In this document: positions 1-12,678 of the stretch, piece after piece | How the letters are laid out: every line of letters starts with the position of its first letter | How positions within the stretch are numbered: the stretch's first letter is position 1 | Assembly: GCF_000003815.2 (NCBI RefSeq) | Contig: NC_049991.1 | Location: forward strand, 9,804,506-9,868,505 | From: Branchiostoma floridae | Lineage: Eukaryota > Chordata > Leptocardii > Amphioxiformes > Branchiostomatidae | Direction: 5' to 3' | DNA length: 64,000 bases | The notes under the pieces: model-generated | Database searches by the model: none | What the model saw: only the letters and a program-made list of their open reading frames with translations | Told to the model about the DNA's origin: nothing | Position numbers and translations under genes: made by a program

Positions 1-1853
1 AATTCTGTCCTACTACTTGCTACATATATTTGCCCAAAGGGTGGCTGTTTTTTACAGCTACAGTAACCTTCAAGTCGGTACCTTTGCAACAGCCGCCTGA
101 TTTACATTATTCAAACCAAACCGTAATTGTTTGGAGAAGAACAAGAAGAAGATAAGAAGAAGAAGAAATGGAGCAAAAAAGGGACCGTACTTCTTTAGCC
201 ACCGTAAACTTCACAATTTGACGGCTCATACTATGAAGATGACTGTTTACGATAGGTCATCACTCCTGACTTTTTAGTTACCCAGTTGATATGGCTCCTG
301 TCCGTTTGACTAAGCATTCTTGTCCATACCCTGCATTTAGCCGTTACTGCATTTGGAGAATGCTGCTAATAGCTTGCTGGCCTCGGAATGCCTCGCGACA
401 GCTAAGAAATCATCAACAACTCGAAGTTTATTTTCATTGCTTGTTGCTGCACCAATAGAGGATGATATTTTTGCATGATGCATGACACAAATTCTCTGAT
501 ATCTAGCAACGTGGTAAATAATTAGAAAGCTTACCACGGATAGCTTGAGTGTTATATTGAATGTTTGTTCACCCAACTCTCTTCTCAAGAAGGGGAGGGT
601 ATTGGAGTCCCCGGCACTCCCGGGTACACTTTAGATGTAACGTTACACTCTTTCATTGAAGTGCCTACTAGATATTCCACGTTCAAATACTTCATTCCCG
701 TTTTGCGATTGAATACTCAAGCAGAACTCATCTTGGCATTTCCCCATGTGACAACAGGCCTCTTAAGCATGTTACAAGTGCAACATATGGTACAAAAGAA
801 AGTATTAACATAGTTATTCTGTGTTTGTGATGTATTGATTGGGCGTATGTAAGTGTGTTGAGGCGGCTAACATGGAAAATTGGGGGATGATAAGCTACGC
901 GAGCGCTAGATAAGGTGCACACAAATTGCCAGCCGCTGGCGAGGAACTTGATTGGCTGAATCTTATATATTATGCTAATCAGCACGCAGCAACAGATGGT
1001 TAGCCGGTAAATTGATTTGTGACTGCGCCTTAATGACGTCATCCACTCCTTTGTGTGTACACGGTAAACCAACAAATGAAGTTGACATGTGGGTCTCGCG
1101 GCACGTACACGTGAGGTATAGAAATTACAGTCATGAGTCCTAAAAGCTAGAGGATGATGCGTGGACGCCAGAACTTTACACTTACACAAACAACCCACCG
1201 AAACATTGGGTCGCCAGGTAGCATACGATGTAAGTCACTCAACCGTAGTTCTTGTGCATTTGAATTAACTACAAAACCCCGTAACTGTCAAACCGTATCA
1301 CATTTAATGAATAGCTGAGGCTGTGAGACTGAAAACCCGCATATCAGCGCAACCCCGTGTTTCTCTCGTGTCCCCGCGCAAATTACCAGGGTGTGTTTAA
1401 TGGTAAACCTGCGCGAGATGGATTGAAATGTAATTGCACCTGGCAACGGTTTGCTCTCGGCTGAACCCATCCGTCAAGCTGCATCGTTCAAGCCCAGTGA
1501 TTTTGAATACATGTGAAATAATGCACGTTAGAATCGTCAGGTTATCGTTCCAGTACACGTTCTGAGAGTGAGCCCTGGTAGTGACCTTTCATTCAGAAGC
1601 ACAGCAACAGGTATCAAGTAGTAGGAGATATATTAACAGTTGTTCACTGGATGTCGCGCTGAGCAATGGCATTGAAAAACATTGAAAATATGGTTATCAC
1701 TAACAGTTAATTACAGACTTAAAGCCGATGCCAAAATGTCGCTTTATTTCAGCAGAGTTGAACCGGTCGCAGTTTGGTGCGCCGTCCACATCGAGAAACA
1801 TATTGAATCTTTGACTGTTCAAGCACATTGGCAGTGGGAAACTCCACAACCAC

Positions 1854-2058
1854 ACTCTCCAAGCAGAGGTTAGGCTCCGGCTGTTTTTTTAACGTTTTTT
1901 TAGTCGTTTTTATCGGGCTTTCTATTTTTTTATATCTTGCTGTGTCAAAACCTAACTGGCTGGCGTACTTCAAGAAAAATGACAAAATAGACTGCCCGAT
2001 AACAACGGCTAAAAAAACCGTTAAAAAACAGCCGGAGCCTAACCTCTGCTTGGAGAGT
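1854..2058. mobile_element. Fold-back MITE, CTCTCCAAGCAGAGG family, copy 1
   Basis: The ends are inverted copies of each other over about 35 bp: the left arm begins ACTCTCCAAGCAGAGG and continues through a GGCTCCGGCTG core and a T run, and the right arm is its complement ending CCTCTGCTTGGAGAGT. The middle carries a TTTTTATCGGGCTTTCTATTTTT stretch shared in diverged form with the copies at 15630 and 34596. No transposase is present, so this is a non-autonomous element. Open frames that cross it on both strands are by-products of the palindrome. Confidence 0.85.
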
Positions 2059-3944
2059 ACACAACCAGTCTTGCTTGTGTGGTTTTTTTTTTCATATCTG
2101 AAAGCGATTTTGTGTGCGAAGTCGACACAGGTGGTTGATTTGTGACGTATTGTGTTAATGTTAGATGGCCGGTTTGGGTCGCCAATCCACCAACTCAGCT
2201 CGAAGGTCAAGATTCTTTTTTTGTTTCAATCTTTTTGACCTTTTGCAGATCTATCTGACGTGGGTCTCTAACGTTACCACATGTGACATGGGTTTTGGGT
2301 AAAGTATCGGATTTAGTTGGAAAATCGTCTAATGGCATTCAACACACACATAAGCACTAAGTAATAATAAGTATGGATAACATTTGGCGTTAGTGCCCAG
2401 CATCATATTTAATAAAGACCACTAAAGATGACCACGCTGACTGTGTGGTTGAGATATAGTATTCGGTAGTAAAATAGCGGCCTCACATGTGTCAGGGCAA
2501 TGTTTAATGGTGGATAATGGGTAAAGAAAATCGTTGCGCGCTGGTCTGTTTTCTCGTCAGTTGGGAACGCCCGGCCAATGGCCATGAGACGTACTGTTAT
2601 GTATGAAGTAGTGGAGCGGGTACAAGACCTGACTGGACTGCGCCAAATTGCGCAAGGATTCTCAATTTGTCGCCTGAAAGTGATACTTTATAGTTTTCGA
2701 AAGACTTTATTCCATTCAGAAAATGTCGAAATTCATATATCTTACAATATCACCACTGCGGTCATGGGTCGTGAGTGAGTAAGTGATCTTATCTAAGTTG
2801 CACGCCAAGTATCAGAAGTTAACATATGCATCATTTTATCACTGCAAATCTGCATTATTAATAACTTTGATGTATGATTTATAGTGGCACCACCGATTTG
2901 ATTTCCAGCTCATTTGGGTTACATTTGCATTAATGCATCAGGTCGATCTCAAAATAAAATTGGCATGAATTCGCAAAGTTGGCAAAATTTGGCACGTTGC
3001 ACCATAAAAACCATATAGGCCACACCACGTTATCTTGCATACGACTGTGATGTAATGAGCTGTAAAAAGAGACAGATTACATATCCTTCAATTTGCAGAC
3101 ATCTTGATTAATAAGGATATATGTTCAAACGACGGGAGTTAATTGACTCATTGCGTCAACCTTGTCTTGACATTGCTTTACTTTGGTTCCTATTGGACTA
3201 TCGAAAATTGTGTTCATCTCTTTTGCATATCAATTCAATGGTAGGTATAAAATTAGCTCTTCGACGAGGTTTCTCCGGTGTCACTATAGTGGACGCTGTC
3301 TGAAACGTCTGACCGTTTCCCAACTCGTAGCCAATAACCGTTCTTTTACTCATGTTTTTACCTGTATGTCTAACCTTCATGAATAAAACAACTTCGCTGG
3401 ACTAAATAAGGAGCATGAAAGAGAAAACTAAAATAGGACGCGAACGAATGTTTGATTTTCATGTCCAACTTAAGGATTGCTCTTCCAACAAGGCAGCAAT
3501 CGATTGCTGGAACCCTTACGTATAACTAGAGAAAAGTACAAACCAGGACAAGATTTCACTCAGGGTTACTTATCGGATTGATTATGTGAACACGAAGAGC
3601 TGGAGGGGTAAAACCGTACTGTAACGTTACCCGCCACGCATACCGATTCCGCACCAGGTGACAATAACAACCCTGAAAGCGCTGCGTGTGCGGCATCCAG
3701 TGACATAAGTTCACCCGTAACACGTCTGTAAGTGCAAACACTGACCCAGGTCCCGGCTTTCTTGAAACATGCATTTTGCCTGAAGTCACAGATGATGAAC
3801 TTTGCATGGCTTCCTGTTTGGAAATCTGTAGAGCCACCAGACTGGATGACAGGGGAATGGAAAACACATCAGAGGGCTGACTTTTCGATTGATTTGGTAG
3901 ATCTTTGGTTGGTTTAAATGGCGTAGGTGAACTGCTGTAGATTT

Positions 3945-4060
3945 TTGCTGTGTCGTAGTATTGTCTGCCGTAATGTTGTGGTGTCGTAATGTTGTCTGCC
4001 GTAATGTTGCGGTGTCGTAATATTGTCTGCCGTAATTTTTTGGTGTCGTAATGTATGTAT
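3945..4060. repeat. 31-bp tandem repeat, about 3.5 copies
   Basis: The unit reads approximately GTGTCGTAATGTTGTCTGCC followed by GTAATGTTGTG, and is repeated with one or two changes per copy. It produces spurious open frames on the minus strand rich in Arg-Gln, Tyr and Asp. No gene is nearby. Confidence 0.8.
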
Positions 4061-5204
4061 GGCTGGTAGTGGTTGGCCAGAAAGACGTTCTATGCAATGG
4101 CAGTGTTGCACAGTACTAGGAATAACTGTTCTTAAAATTATCTTGTTTTGTATGAATGCACGAATGAATTATGAAAGGAGAAAGACCACTCCCATAGACG
4201 CAGGTGCCTCAGGATAATTTCGTCAATTTTAGAAAATAGAAAAGGCTGAAAGGGCAAAAATCGTATTATATTTTGTAAACTAGATAATGTCTTTTTGAGG
4301 CCGGCTTTACTTTATCATACATACGTAATACCAGGCTGATATCCCAATCAGTCAACGGGTATATTGCGGATCTCTGTAATTCAGCTACACATGAAATATG
4401 GGGTCCCTTCATTTATCAAACCTGATTTCAAGACAGAAGTGCAATAAAGTTAAGATCATCATTAATCAACGAACATTAAGAAGATTTTCGCTGATCCCAA
4501 TGTGCAAATAAGATTTGATTAAAACAGAAATATACCTGGCTTGTACGCGCCGATATGCTGACAGGATGTAGGTATCTTTATACAATCTTATATTTTGTGT
4601 GGGTATGCTACATGACATGTATGTGAGTATTAACATGCATTAATATAAAAAACATGTTACCCAGCAAATATATTAACAAAACTACAAATAAAAAAATAAC
4701 TATGAATAGTATAGGTAGTGTAGATTCAGTTGTCAAATTAATTCATACATCATTTTCATTGTTAAGTATAACCACGCTGTATATCACTAGTATCTTTAGG
4801 GTATTGTTCGTAATATAAAGTTATCACAATTGATAAGAGGTCTTTTTTTGCGAAATCCAGCTCGAGGCCTGATTGCAAGTAACATAAAAAGACCCGACAA
4901 ACATAATAGCATGTTTTTACTCGAAAATGTTGTCTCTAAAGTTTCAAACTATTTGGTTCTACTTCTATGTGCATGTATTCAGCAGGGTCTACACTAAATT
5001 ACTCAACGTCAAATCTAATTACCCATTATCCGCCATGGGTTCCCCCCATTCTCTGTCGAGATTCTCTTCTTCTGAACTTGAACAGATGAAATATTTGAGT
5101 CGTTACAGGCAAACATAATGTTCTAATTCACGATGAAGCTAGCGATATACACTCAGCACAAAAGGTTTGGAATATCAACTTCAGTAGGGTAATTTCAGCA
5201 CTTT

Positions 5205-5467
5205 TGTGACCCCCTGACGTAAGCAGACCTGTTGCTTGTTAGATAACTTTACAATCATAAGAAACTCTAGTCAAAAGTGCTAAGATATACTTCTATGTTC
5301 TGCATACCAAAGATTACATGAAAAAGGATTGATTGAATCATTGACACCCGCGACCGTACTAATCGGACGATACAGTGACACAAGCAGGGAAATTGGGCCA
5401 CATTATTTGTGTGACCCACTCACGTTAGCAGGCCTGGTGCTTGTTCCTTGAGTTTACAATGATAATG
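5205..5467. repeat. Diverged direct repeat, 206-bp spacing
   Basis: A block of about 57 bp at 5205-5262 (GTGACC, GACGTAAGCAG, CCTG, TGCTTGTT, TTTACAAT) recurs at 5411-5467 with the same order and spacing and roughly 80 percent identity by eye. It is probably an old local duplication or part of an unrecognised repeat. Confidence 0.55.
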
Positions 5468-6904
5468 AGTTTGATAACATTGGAAAGGAAATCACACACG
5501 CTTTCTATTGATACATTGAAAATTTGAAATTGATGCAGAAACAACGGAAATATGATGTAAAAAACGTTTTGTGCCGAGTTTAGTTGAACACCAACATATG
5601 GTGTATAGGTGGCGTTTTCACAGCCCTTGGGGCACAAAGAAGGAAACCCGCATATGTTCGGCAAAATCAAACACCACAACCGCATCTTGTAATATTGGTG
5701 AGACTTTGCCAATATAACTCACGCTGTGGTCATACGGAGAAAGCCGCTATAAAAGGTACCAATTAGCCTGCAGCATGTTAGAATGCACTCTTCTGTAGTC
5801 ATCAATATGTACACGCTTGGGGTGGAAATAAGAGCTTTCATGTTCCAACCCTAGAATAACGTTACATCTTGGCAGATATTCGGTTGCAGACATTCGTTCA
5901 TTACTCTTTAATGTGATATTCAGTCGGCGTCTTGGTGGGTACCCTGTCTTGGAAACTTGCCCAGACTTGTATACATCCTTGGCCTTCTGGAGCTCTTGTG
6001 GTTACGCGACAAAACTACGGCTTATCCGAAAACCCTCCCGATAGACGAAGTTTATCCTAAAGCCATCTTAAAGTCAGCACTGAAGTTCAATTTCACAGGC
6101 AAAACCTTGGCATACACAGTGGATCACGCCAACGGCGTTATATGCTATACACATGGCTGGTTAGAGTCTTAACGTCTTGTGCCTCAAAACTCGACGATGG
6201 AACAACTTCACACTGTTATATGTACTGGCTAAACCCTCGGCTCCTTGTTATTTTCCATGAAAACTCTGATATAAAAATATAATGTAAATTTGTCATTCCC
6301 TTGTTCAGTTGTCCTCCTTAGAACTTTTTTAAATGCCCCTGCAGTTCCAGAGCAACCTGCTAAGGAGATCCAAAACATGTACACCATGTATTCCCTGCGT
6401 TACAAGTTATCTGCCACCAAAAAATAAAGACTACAGCGCATCCAGGTCACAAGGTATAAAAAACGGAATTTCTGTTGCAGTACCAAGTCACATACAAGGG
6501 AGCCCAAAATTGACCTTTACCTTCGGCTTCCTAACACCTACCCACATACCAAATATCATCGTAATTTATCCAGAGGTTTATGAGTTAATGCTGACCACAA
6601 ATATCCGGAAAAACAAACAGACACACAAACACACAGACAGACACACCAGAAAACATTTTTCATGGAGATAAATATCTCTCGGCTCACCAACTACGCTCCC
6701 CTTTATGCGGTAAAATATTTTTCGTAGTGCTGCAACCGTTGTGCGCTGAAACCGGAAGTGACGCGAGTATACGTGACTCCTGACCTTTCTGCTTGCTTCT
6801 TGGAATATGTTACTGCGCAGACTCCAACACTTCGTGTGATTCGCTCGGGCAAGGAGGCTCGGGCTACCACCGGTGTACTACATCTTTAATAGAGAGCATC
6901 TTTC

Positions 6905-9120
6905 ATTTAACTACAGGCCAGGTGAGACACTGTACATGTCAGTAAGGTGTGTTATCTTTTCATGCAGGCCAAGTGAGACGCTGTACAGGTGTGTAAAGTG
7001 CATTTCCATTGTCTACAAGTACAGCCCAGGTCAGACCCTGTAACGTTACATGTGTGTATTAAAGGGTTTTTCCAGCGTCTACAGGCCAGGTAAGACACTG
7101 TAGAGGTAGCTAAGGTGTGTTTGAACAGTGTTTCCATTGTCTACAGGCCAGGTGAGACTCTGTACAGGTGTGTAAGGTGTGTTTCCATTGTCTACAGGCC
7201 AGGTGAGACTCTGTACAGGCGTGTAAGGTGTGTTTCAATTGTCTACAGGCCAGGTGAGACCCTGTACAGGTGTGTAACTTACTGTAAGGTGTGTTTCCAT
7301 AGTCTACAGGCCAGGTGAACCCGTACAAGGGTGTAAGGTGTGTTTCAATAGTCTACAGGCCAGGTGAGACTCTGTACAGGTAACTAAGGTGTGTTTCCAT
7401 AGTCTACAGGCCAGGTAAGACACTGTAGAGGTAGCTAAGGTGTTTCTCCATTGTCTATGGGCCAGGTAACACACTGTAGAGGTAGCTAAGGTGTGTTTCC
7501 ATAGTCTACGGGCCAGGTGATACCCTGTACAGGTGTGTAAGGTGTGTTTCAATTGTCTACAGGCCAGGTGAACCCGTACAAGTGTGTAAGGTGTGTTTCA
7601 ATAGTCTACAGGCCAGGTGAAACTCTGTACAGGTAACTAAGGCGTGTTTCCATAGTCTACAGGCCAGGTAAGACACTGTAGAGNNNNNNNNNNNNNNNNN
7701 NNNNNNNNNNNNNNNNNNNNNNNNNNNNNNNNNNNNNNNNNNNNNNNNNNNNNNNNNNNNNNNNNNNNNNNNNNNNNNNNNNNNNNNNNNNNNNNNNNNN
7801 NNNNNNNNNNNNNNNNNNNNNNNNNNNNNNNNNNNNNNNNNNNNNNNNNNNNNNNNNNNNNNNNNNNNNNNNNNNNNNNNNNNNNNNNNNNNNNNNNNNN
7901 NNNNNNNNNNNNNNNNNNNNNNNNNNNNNNNNNNNNNNNNNNNNNNNNNNNNNNNNNNNNNNNNNNNNNNNNNNNNNNNNNNNNNNNNNNNNNNNNNNNN
8001 NNNNNNNNNNNNNNNNNNNNNNNNNNNNNNNNNNNNNNNNNNNNNNNNNNNNNNNNNNNNNNNNNNNNNNNNNNNNNNNNNNNNNNNNNNNNNNNNNNNN
8101 NNNNNNNNNNNNNNNNNNNNNNNNNNNNNNNNNNNACAGGTGAGTAAGGTGCGTTTCCTTTGGCGACACACCAGGTAAGACACCGTACAGGTATTAGGTG
8201 TGTTTCCTTTACGACACACCAGTCAAGACACCGTACAGGTAAATTAGGTGTGTTTCCTTTGACGACACACCAGGTAAAACACCGTACAGGTGAGTAAGGT
8301 AAGTTTTATTTGACTGTAGACCAGGTAGGACATCTACAGGTGAGTAAGATGTGTTTCCTTTGGCGACACACCAGGTAAGACACCGTATAGGTGAGTAAGG
8401 TGAGTTTTATTTGACAATAGACCAGGTAGGACATCTACAGGTGAGTAAGGTGCGTTTCCTTTGGCGACACACCAGGTAAGATACCGTATAGGTGAGTAAG
8501 GTGAGTTTTATTTGACAATAGACCAGGTAAGACACCGTATAGGTGAGTAAGGTGTGTTTCTTTGACTACAGACCAGGTAAGACACCGTACAGGTGAGTAT
8601 GGTGTGTTTTCTTTGACTATGAAACAGGTAAGACACTATACAGGTGAGTAAGGTGTGTTTTGTTGACTACAGATTAGGTAAGACACCGTACAGGTGAGTA
8701 AGGTGCCTTTGCTTTGCCTATAGACCATGTATGGCATTAAAAAGGTGAGTATGGTGTCTTTCCTTTGCCTATACACCAGATAAGGCATTATACAGGTGAG
8801 CAAGGTGTTTTGGCTTTGCCTATAGACCAGATAGGGCATTATACAGGTGAGTAAGGTGCCTTTCCTTTGCCTATAAACCAGATAGGGCATTATACAGGCA
8901 AGTAAGGTGTCTTTCCTTTGCATATAAACCAGATAGGACATTATACAGGCAAGTAAGGTGCCTTTCCTTTGCCTATAAAGCATATAGGGCATTATACAGG
9001 TGAGTGAGGTGCCCTTCCTTTGCCTATAGATCTGATAGGGAAATACACAGGTGAGTACAGTCTCATAGTGTCTTTCCTTTGCCTATAGACCAGATTAGGC
9101 ATTATGCAGGTGAGTATGGT
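6905..9120 (+). repeat. 51-bp minisatellite array, forward half
   Basis: Tandem units of 51 bp. Three subfamilies follow one another. Units from 6905 to the gap contain CTACAGGCCAGGTGAGACTC. Those from 8136 to about 8640 contain CGACACACCAGGTAAGACACC. Those from about 8640 to 9117 contain CTATAGACCAGATAGGGCAT. All keep a CAGGTGAGTAAGGTG core that matches the splice-donor consensus. Unit length is a multiple of three (17 codons), so long repetitive open frames arise without being genes. A 452-base N run interrupts the array. Confidence 0.95.
7684..8135. other. Assembly gap (452 N)
   Basis: A run of N inside the minisatellite. Array sequence on both sides shows the gap is within the repeat; true length is unknown. 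Confidence 0.99.
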
Positions 9121-10872
9121 CATTTGGAAAGACACCATAGTAACTGTACTCACCTGTATGATGCCTAATCTGTTTTATAGGCAAAGGAAGATATCTTAGT
9201 GACCATACTCACCTGAATAATGCCTTACCTGGTCTATAGGCAGAGGAAGGGCACCTTACTCACCTTTATAATGCCCTATCTGCCATATAGGCAAAGGAAA
9301 GACACCACAGTGATCATATTCACCTGTATAATACCCTATCTGGTCTATAGGCAAAGGAAAGACACCATACTTACCTGTATAATGCCCCATCTGGACTATA
9401 ATCAAAGAAGAGACATCTTACTCACCTGTATAATGCCCAATCTGGTCTATAGGCAAAGGAAAGACATCTTACTTGCCTGTATAATGCCCTATATGCTCTA
9501 TAGTCAAAGGAAAGACACCATAGGGACCGTACTCACCTGTGTAATGCCCTATTTGGTCTATAATCAAAGGAAGGGCACCTTACTCACCTGTATAATGCCC
9601 TAAATGGTCTATAGGCAAAGGAAAGACATGTTTCTCACCTGTATAATGCCCTACATGGTCTATAGGCAAAGGAAAGGCACCTTACTCACCTGTATAATGC
9701 CCTATCTGGTGTATAGGCAAAAGAAAGACACCTTACTTAACTGTATAATGCCCTATGTGGTCTATAGGCAAAGGAAAGGCACCCTATTCACCTGTATAAT
9801 GCCCTATCTGGTCAATAGGCAAAGGAAAGGCACCTTACTCACCTGTATAATGCCCTATCTGGTCTATAGGCAAAGGAAAGACACCTCACTCACCTGTATA
9901 ATGCCTTATCTGGTCTATAGGGCAATGAAAGAAACCTTACTCACATGTATAATGCCCTATCTGGTATAATAGGCAAATGAAAGACACCTTACTCACATGT
10001 ATAATGCCCTATCTGGTATATAGGCAAAGGCAAAACACCTTACTCACCTGTATAATGCCTTATCTGGTCTATAGGCAAATGAAAGACACCTTACTCACAT
10101 GTATAATGCCCTATCTGGTCTATAGGCAAAGGCAAAACACCTTACTCACCTGTATGATGCCTTATCTGGTCTATAGGCAAAGGAAAGACACCGTACTCAC
10201 CTGTATAATGCCTACATGGTCTATAGTCAAAGGAAAGGCACCTTACTCACCTGTACGGTGTCTTACCTGGTCCATAGTCAAATGAAACTCACCTTACTCA
10301 CCTGTGCGGTGTCTTACCTAGTCTGTAGTCAAAGAAACACATGTTACTCACCTGTACAGTGTCTTACCAGTTTCATAGTCAAAGGAAACACACCTTACTC
10401 ACCTGTACTGTGTCTTACCCGGTGTGTTGTCGAAGGAAACACACCTTACACACCTGTAGATGTCTTACCTGGTCTATAGTCAAATGAAACTCACCTTACT
10501 CACCTGTACGGTGTTTTACCTGGTGTGTCGTCAAAGGATACACACCTTATTTACCTGTAAGGTGTCTTGACTGGTGTGTTGTTAAAAGAAACACACCTTA
10601 ATTACCTGTACGGTGTCTTGACTGGTGTGTCGTTAAAGGAAACACACCTTAATTACCTGTACGGTGTCTTACCTGGTGTGTCGTCAAAGGAAAGACACCG
10701 TACTTACCTGTTGAATGCCCTATCTGGTCTATAGGCAAAGGAAAGACACCATACTTACCTGTATAATTCCCCATCTGAACCATAATCAAAGAAAAGACAT
10801 CTTACTCACCTGTATAATGCCCTACATGGTCTATAGGCAAAGGAAAGACACCTTACTCACCTGTATAATAGT
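9121..10872 (-). repeat. 51-bp minisatellite array, inverted half
   Basis: The same 51-bp family as 6905-9120 but in the opposite orientation: each unit reads TTACTCACCTGTATAATGCC, CTATCTGGTCTATAGGC, AAAGGAAAGACACC on the plus strand. The subfamily order is partly mirrored: the CTATAGACCAGATAGGG type lies nearest the junction, then about 10240-10700 carries the CACACCAGGTAAGACACC type, followed by a short return to the first type before the array ends near 10872. Plus-strand open frames at 9220-10285 encode a 17-residue repeat and are treated as artefacts. Confidence 0.95.
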
Positions 10873-12678
10873 GGAAATAATTAATCATTATGTTACTTCA
10901 TGAATATGAGGCTAAGACTATTGGTAAGTTTCTACACTTTTCTCCATCCACACTCCAGGTGTTCTTCTAGCTCATTGTTACAATCTTCAATTACCAGTGT
11001 CATATTTGGACAAATTGACAAAATGCTATTGTTGACAAACTTTTTGAGTCGTGAGAGTAATATCACCTGCCAACACTTGTTATAGTGAACTATTATATTT
11101 TATACTGTTCCAAGGTGGACATTGGATTGTCCCTGATCAATTTTTGTGAAATACTCCTGTTGGGTTGATCCCATATCTTTGTCTTATTTCATTCTTCTCA
11201 AAATAATTTGTCAGTCGGTTTGATTTTGACAGGCTTTTTTTTACATTGCAGGTACCAGTGACAACATCTATGCAAGATGGAAACCTTCATTAAAAACTTC
11301 CTGCATTTCTATTACCCAATTTGTTGATATGATATTCCTAGCTTGTCTTGAAAGTTTGGATTTTTGTAGCCTATATACATATATATATATCGCAAAGTAT
11401 CTAAAACACCACTGTACCANNNNNNNNNNNNNNNNNNNNNNNNNNNNNNNNNNNNNNNNNNNNNNNNNNNNNNNNNNNNNNNNNNNNNNNNNNNNNNNNN
11501 NNNNNNNNNNNNNNNNNNNTTTTGTGCGCGTATTTCGATCCATTCCCCTATTTCACAAGTTTTTTTTTTTTTCAAAAGTCCATAAGCTCAATCATGGGAT
11601 CGTATTGGGAATATGCGGTAACGTTATATTAGTTTTACATTCACAGATGTTTGAAAACAGTCATTTAAAACTACACGTGTATTACAAAGACAAATGAACG
11701 AGGAATTGTCTATGTTCTTGCTTTATTTATCTTAATTCAGTGACTTACCAATGAACAGGCGGAACAAAATTACCGTTAGTTTAGAAATACAAAATAAAGA
11801 TATACTGGTCAGTAAATAACTTATATAAATTAACTTACTTATTAATAAGTAATATTTATTCCCTGTCCATTACTAACACTGTAATGTCTAAACATATACC
11901 ATTTCATTCATTCAGACTTTGGATTAAGCTGATAAACCAAGCACTGGTTTGTACTGCTTTCCGGGACAGGGTGACAAACAAAGGAAAGTACTAGTACTTC
12001 ATAAAGAGTAACGTTAACGTAAATATACATTGTAACGAGTCGCTTACAACTTCTGTATTAGCTCTGCATTTACGCATTATTATAGGAAAACTATTTTACA
12101 ATGCATATCTTTGAGGTATAAGATGACATTGTAATAACTGAGGACTAGTGCGGAGGATTACGTCTTCTGGCTTACTTTATTTGTTAGTAACACCGACTGA
12201 AGCTAGCGGGTATCGATAATTTACATGGTCGTAAGTTTGATGTGGATACAATGCTAAGTTACAACCCCAAGGTGTCTTTCAGTACGGCATATACCATGGT
12301 CTAGGTTACTATATGGAATACAATGATAAAAAGTAAATACCAAAAACCTTTAGTGGCATTTACCTTTAGAGTTGCTGCACGCTTTGACACATACATGTAT
12401 AACTTTAACTACCTTAACAAATACAACTATAAACTAGGGTTAACTACAAGCGACCCTCACCGTAACTGTGCTACTGATACGCATATTCTTATTCAGACTT
12501 TTGTAACCAATCAGCTCTCAATACCTTTTGATCACTTCATTGTCTGTCTTGAAGAGACGATGGGTCACTTACATGACTTATCATGACTCCAAATATGGTC
12601 ATACCTAATCAATACCTAATTACATCACAGATCATGACCGATAGAATACTTCAATTGGCACATATTATGTCTTGGCGT
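10873..12678. other. Gap region downstream of the death-receptor gene
   Basis: No exon is recognisable. The stretch lies 3' of the minus-strand death receptor and should contain its untranslated tail. It holds a 100-base assembly gap at 11420-11519, a short TA-repeat tract near 11378-11390 and otherwise AT-rich unique-looking sequence. Confidence 0.6.
11420..11519. other. Assembly gap (100 N)
   Basis: Exactly 100 N, the usual placeholder for a gap of unknown size. Confidence 0.99.

Larger units (their letters stand above)
1..6904. other. Intergenic region with no supported gene
   Basis: I find no exon with recognisable protein similarity here. Open frames on both strands are short, lack consistent splice signals and often run through repeats. 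The stretch contains a hairpin transposon at 1854-2058, a 31-bp tandem repeat at about 3945-4060 and a diverged direct repeat (5205-5262 and 5411-5467), all listed separately. A frame at 5957-6172 starts with a hydrophobic stretch but resembles nothing I know. The rest is AT-rich sequence without visible structure. Confidence 0.6.

Noticed and set aside
1749-2210. Overlapping open frames on both strands of about 105-153 codons
   Set aside because: They arise from the palindromic arms of the MITE at 1854-2058; the same peptide piece appears on both strands.
5957-6172. Short frame with a hydrophobic N-terminal stretch
   Set aside because: Requires a TTG start, has no splice or family support and no neighbour to join in frame.
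9220-10285. Long plus-strand open frames encoding a 17-residue repeat (PYLVYRQRKDTLLTCIM type)
   Set aside because: The 51-bp unit is divisible by three, so stops are avoided by chance and the frame repeats. Frames exist on the mirrored strand too, there is no start context, and the peptide resembles nothing known.
6905-10872. Regular repeats that could be mistaken for a CRISPR array
   Set aside because: Whole units are repeated without unique spacers, orientation flips midway, and the surrounding genes are animal.
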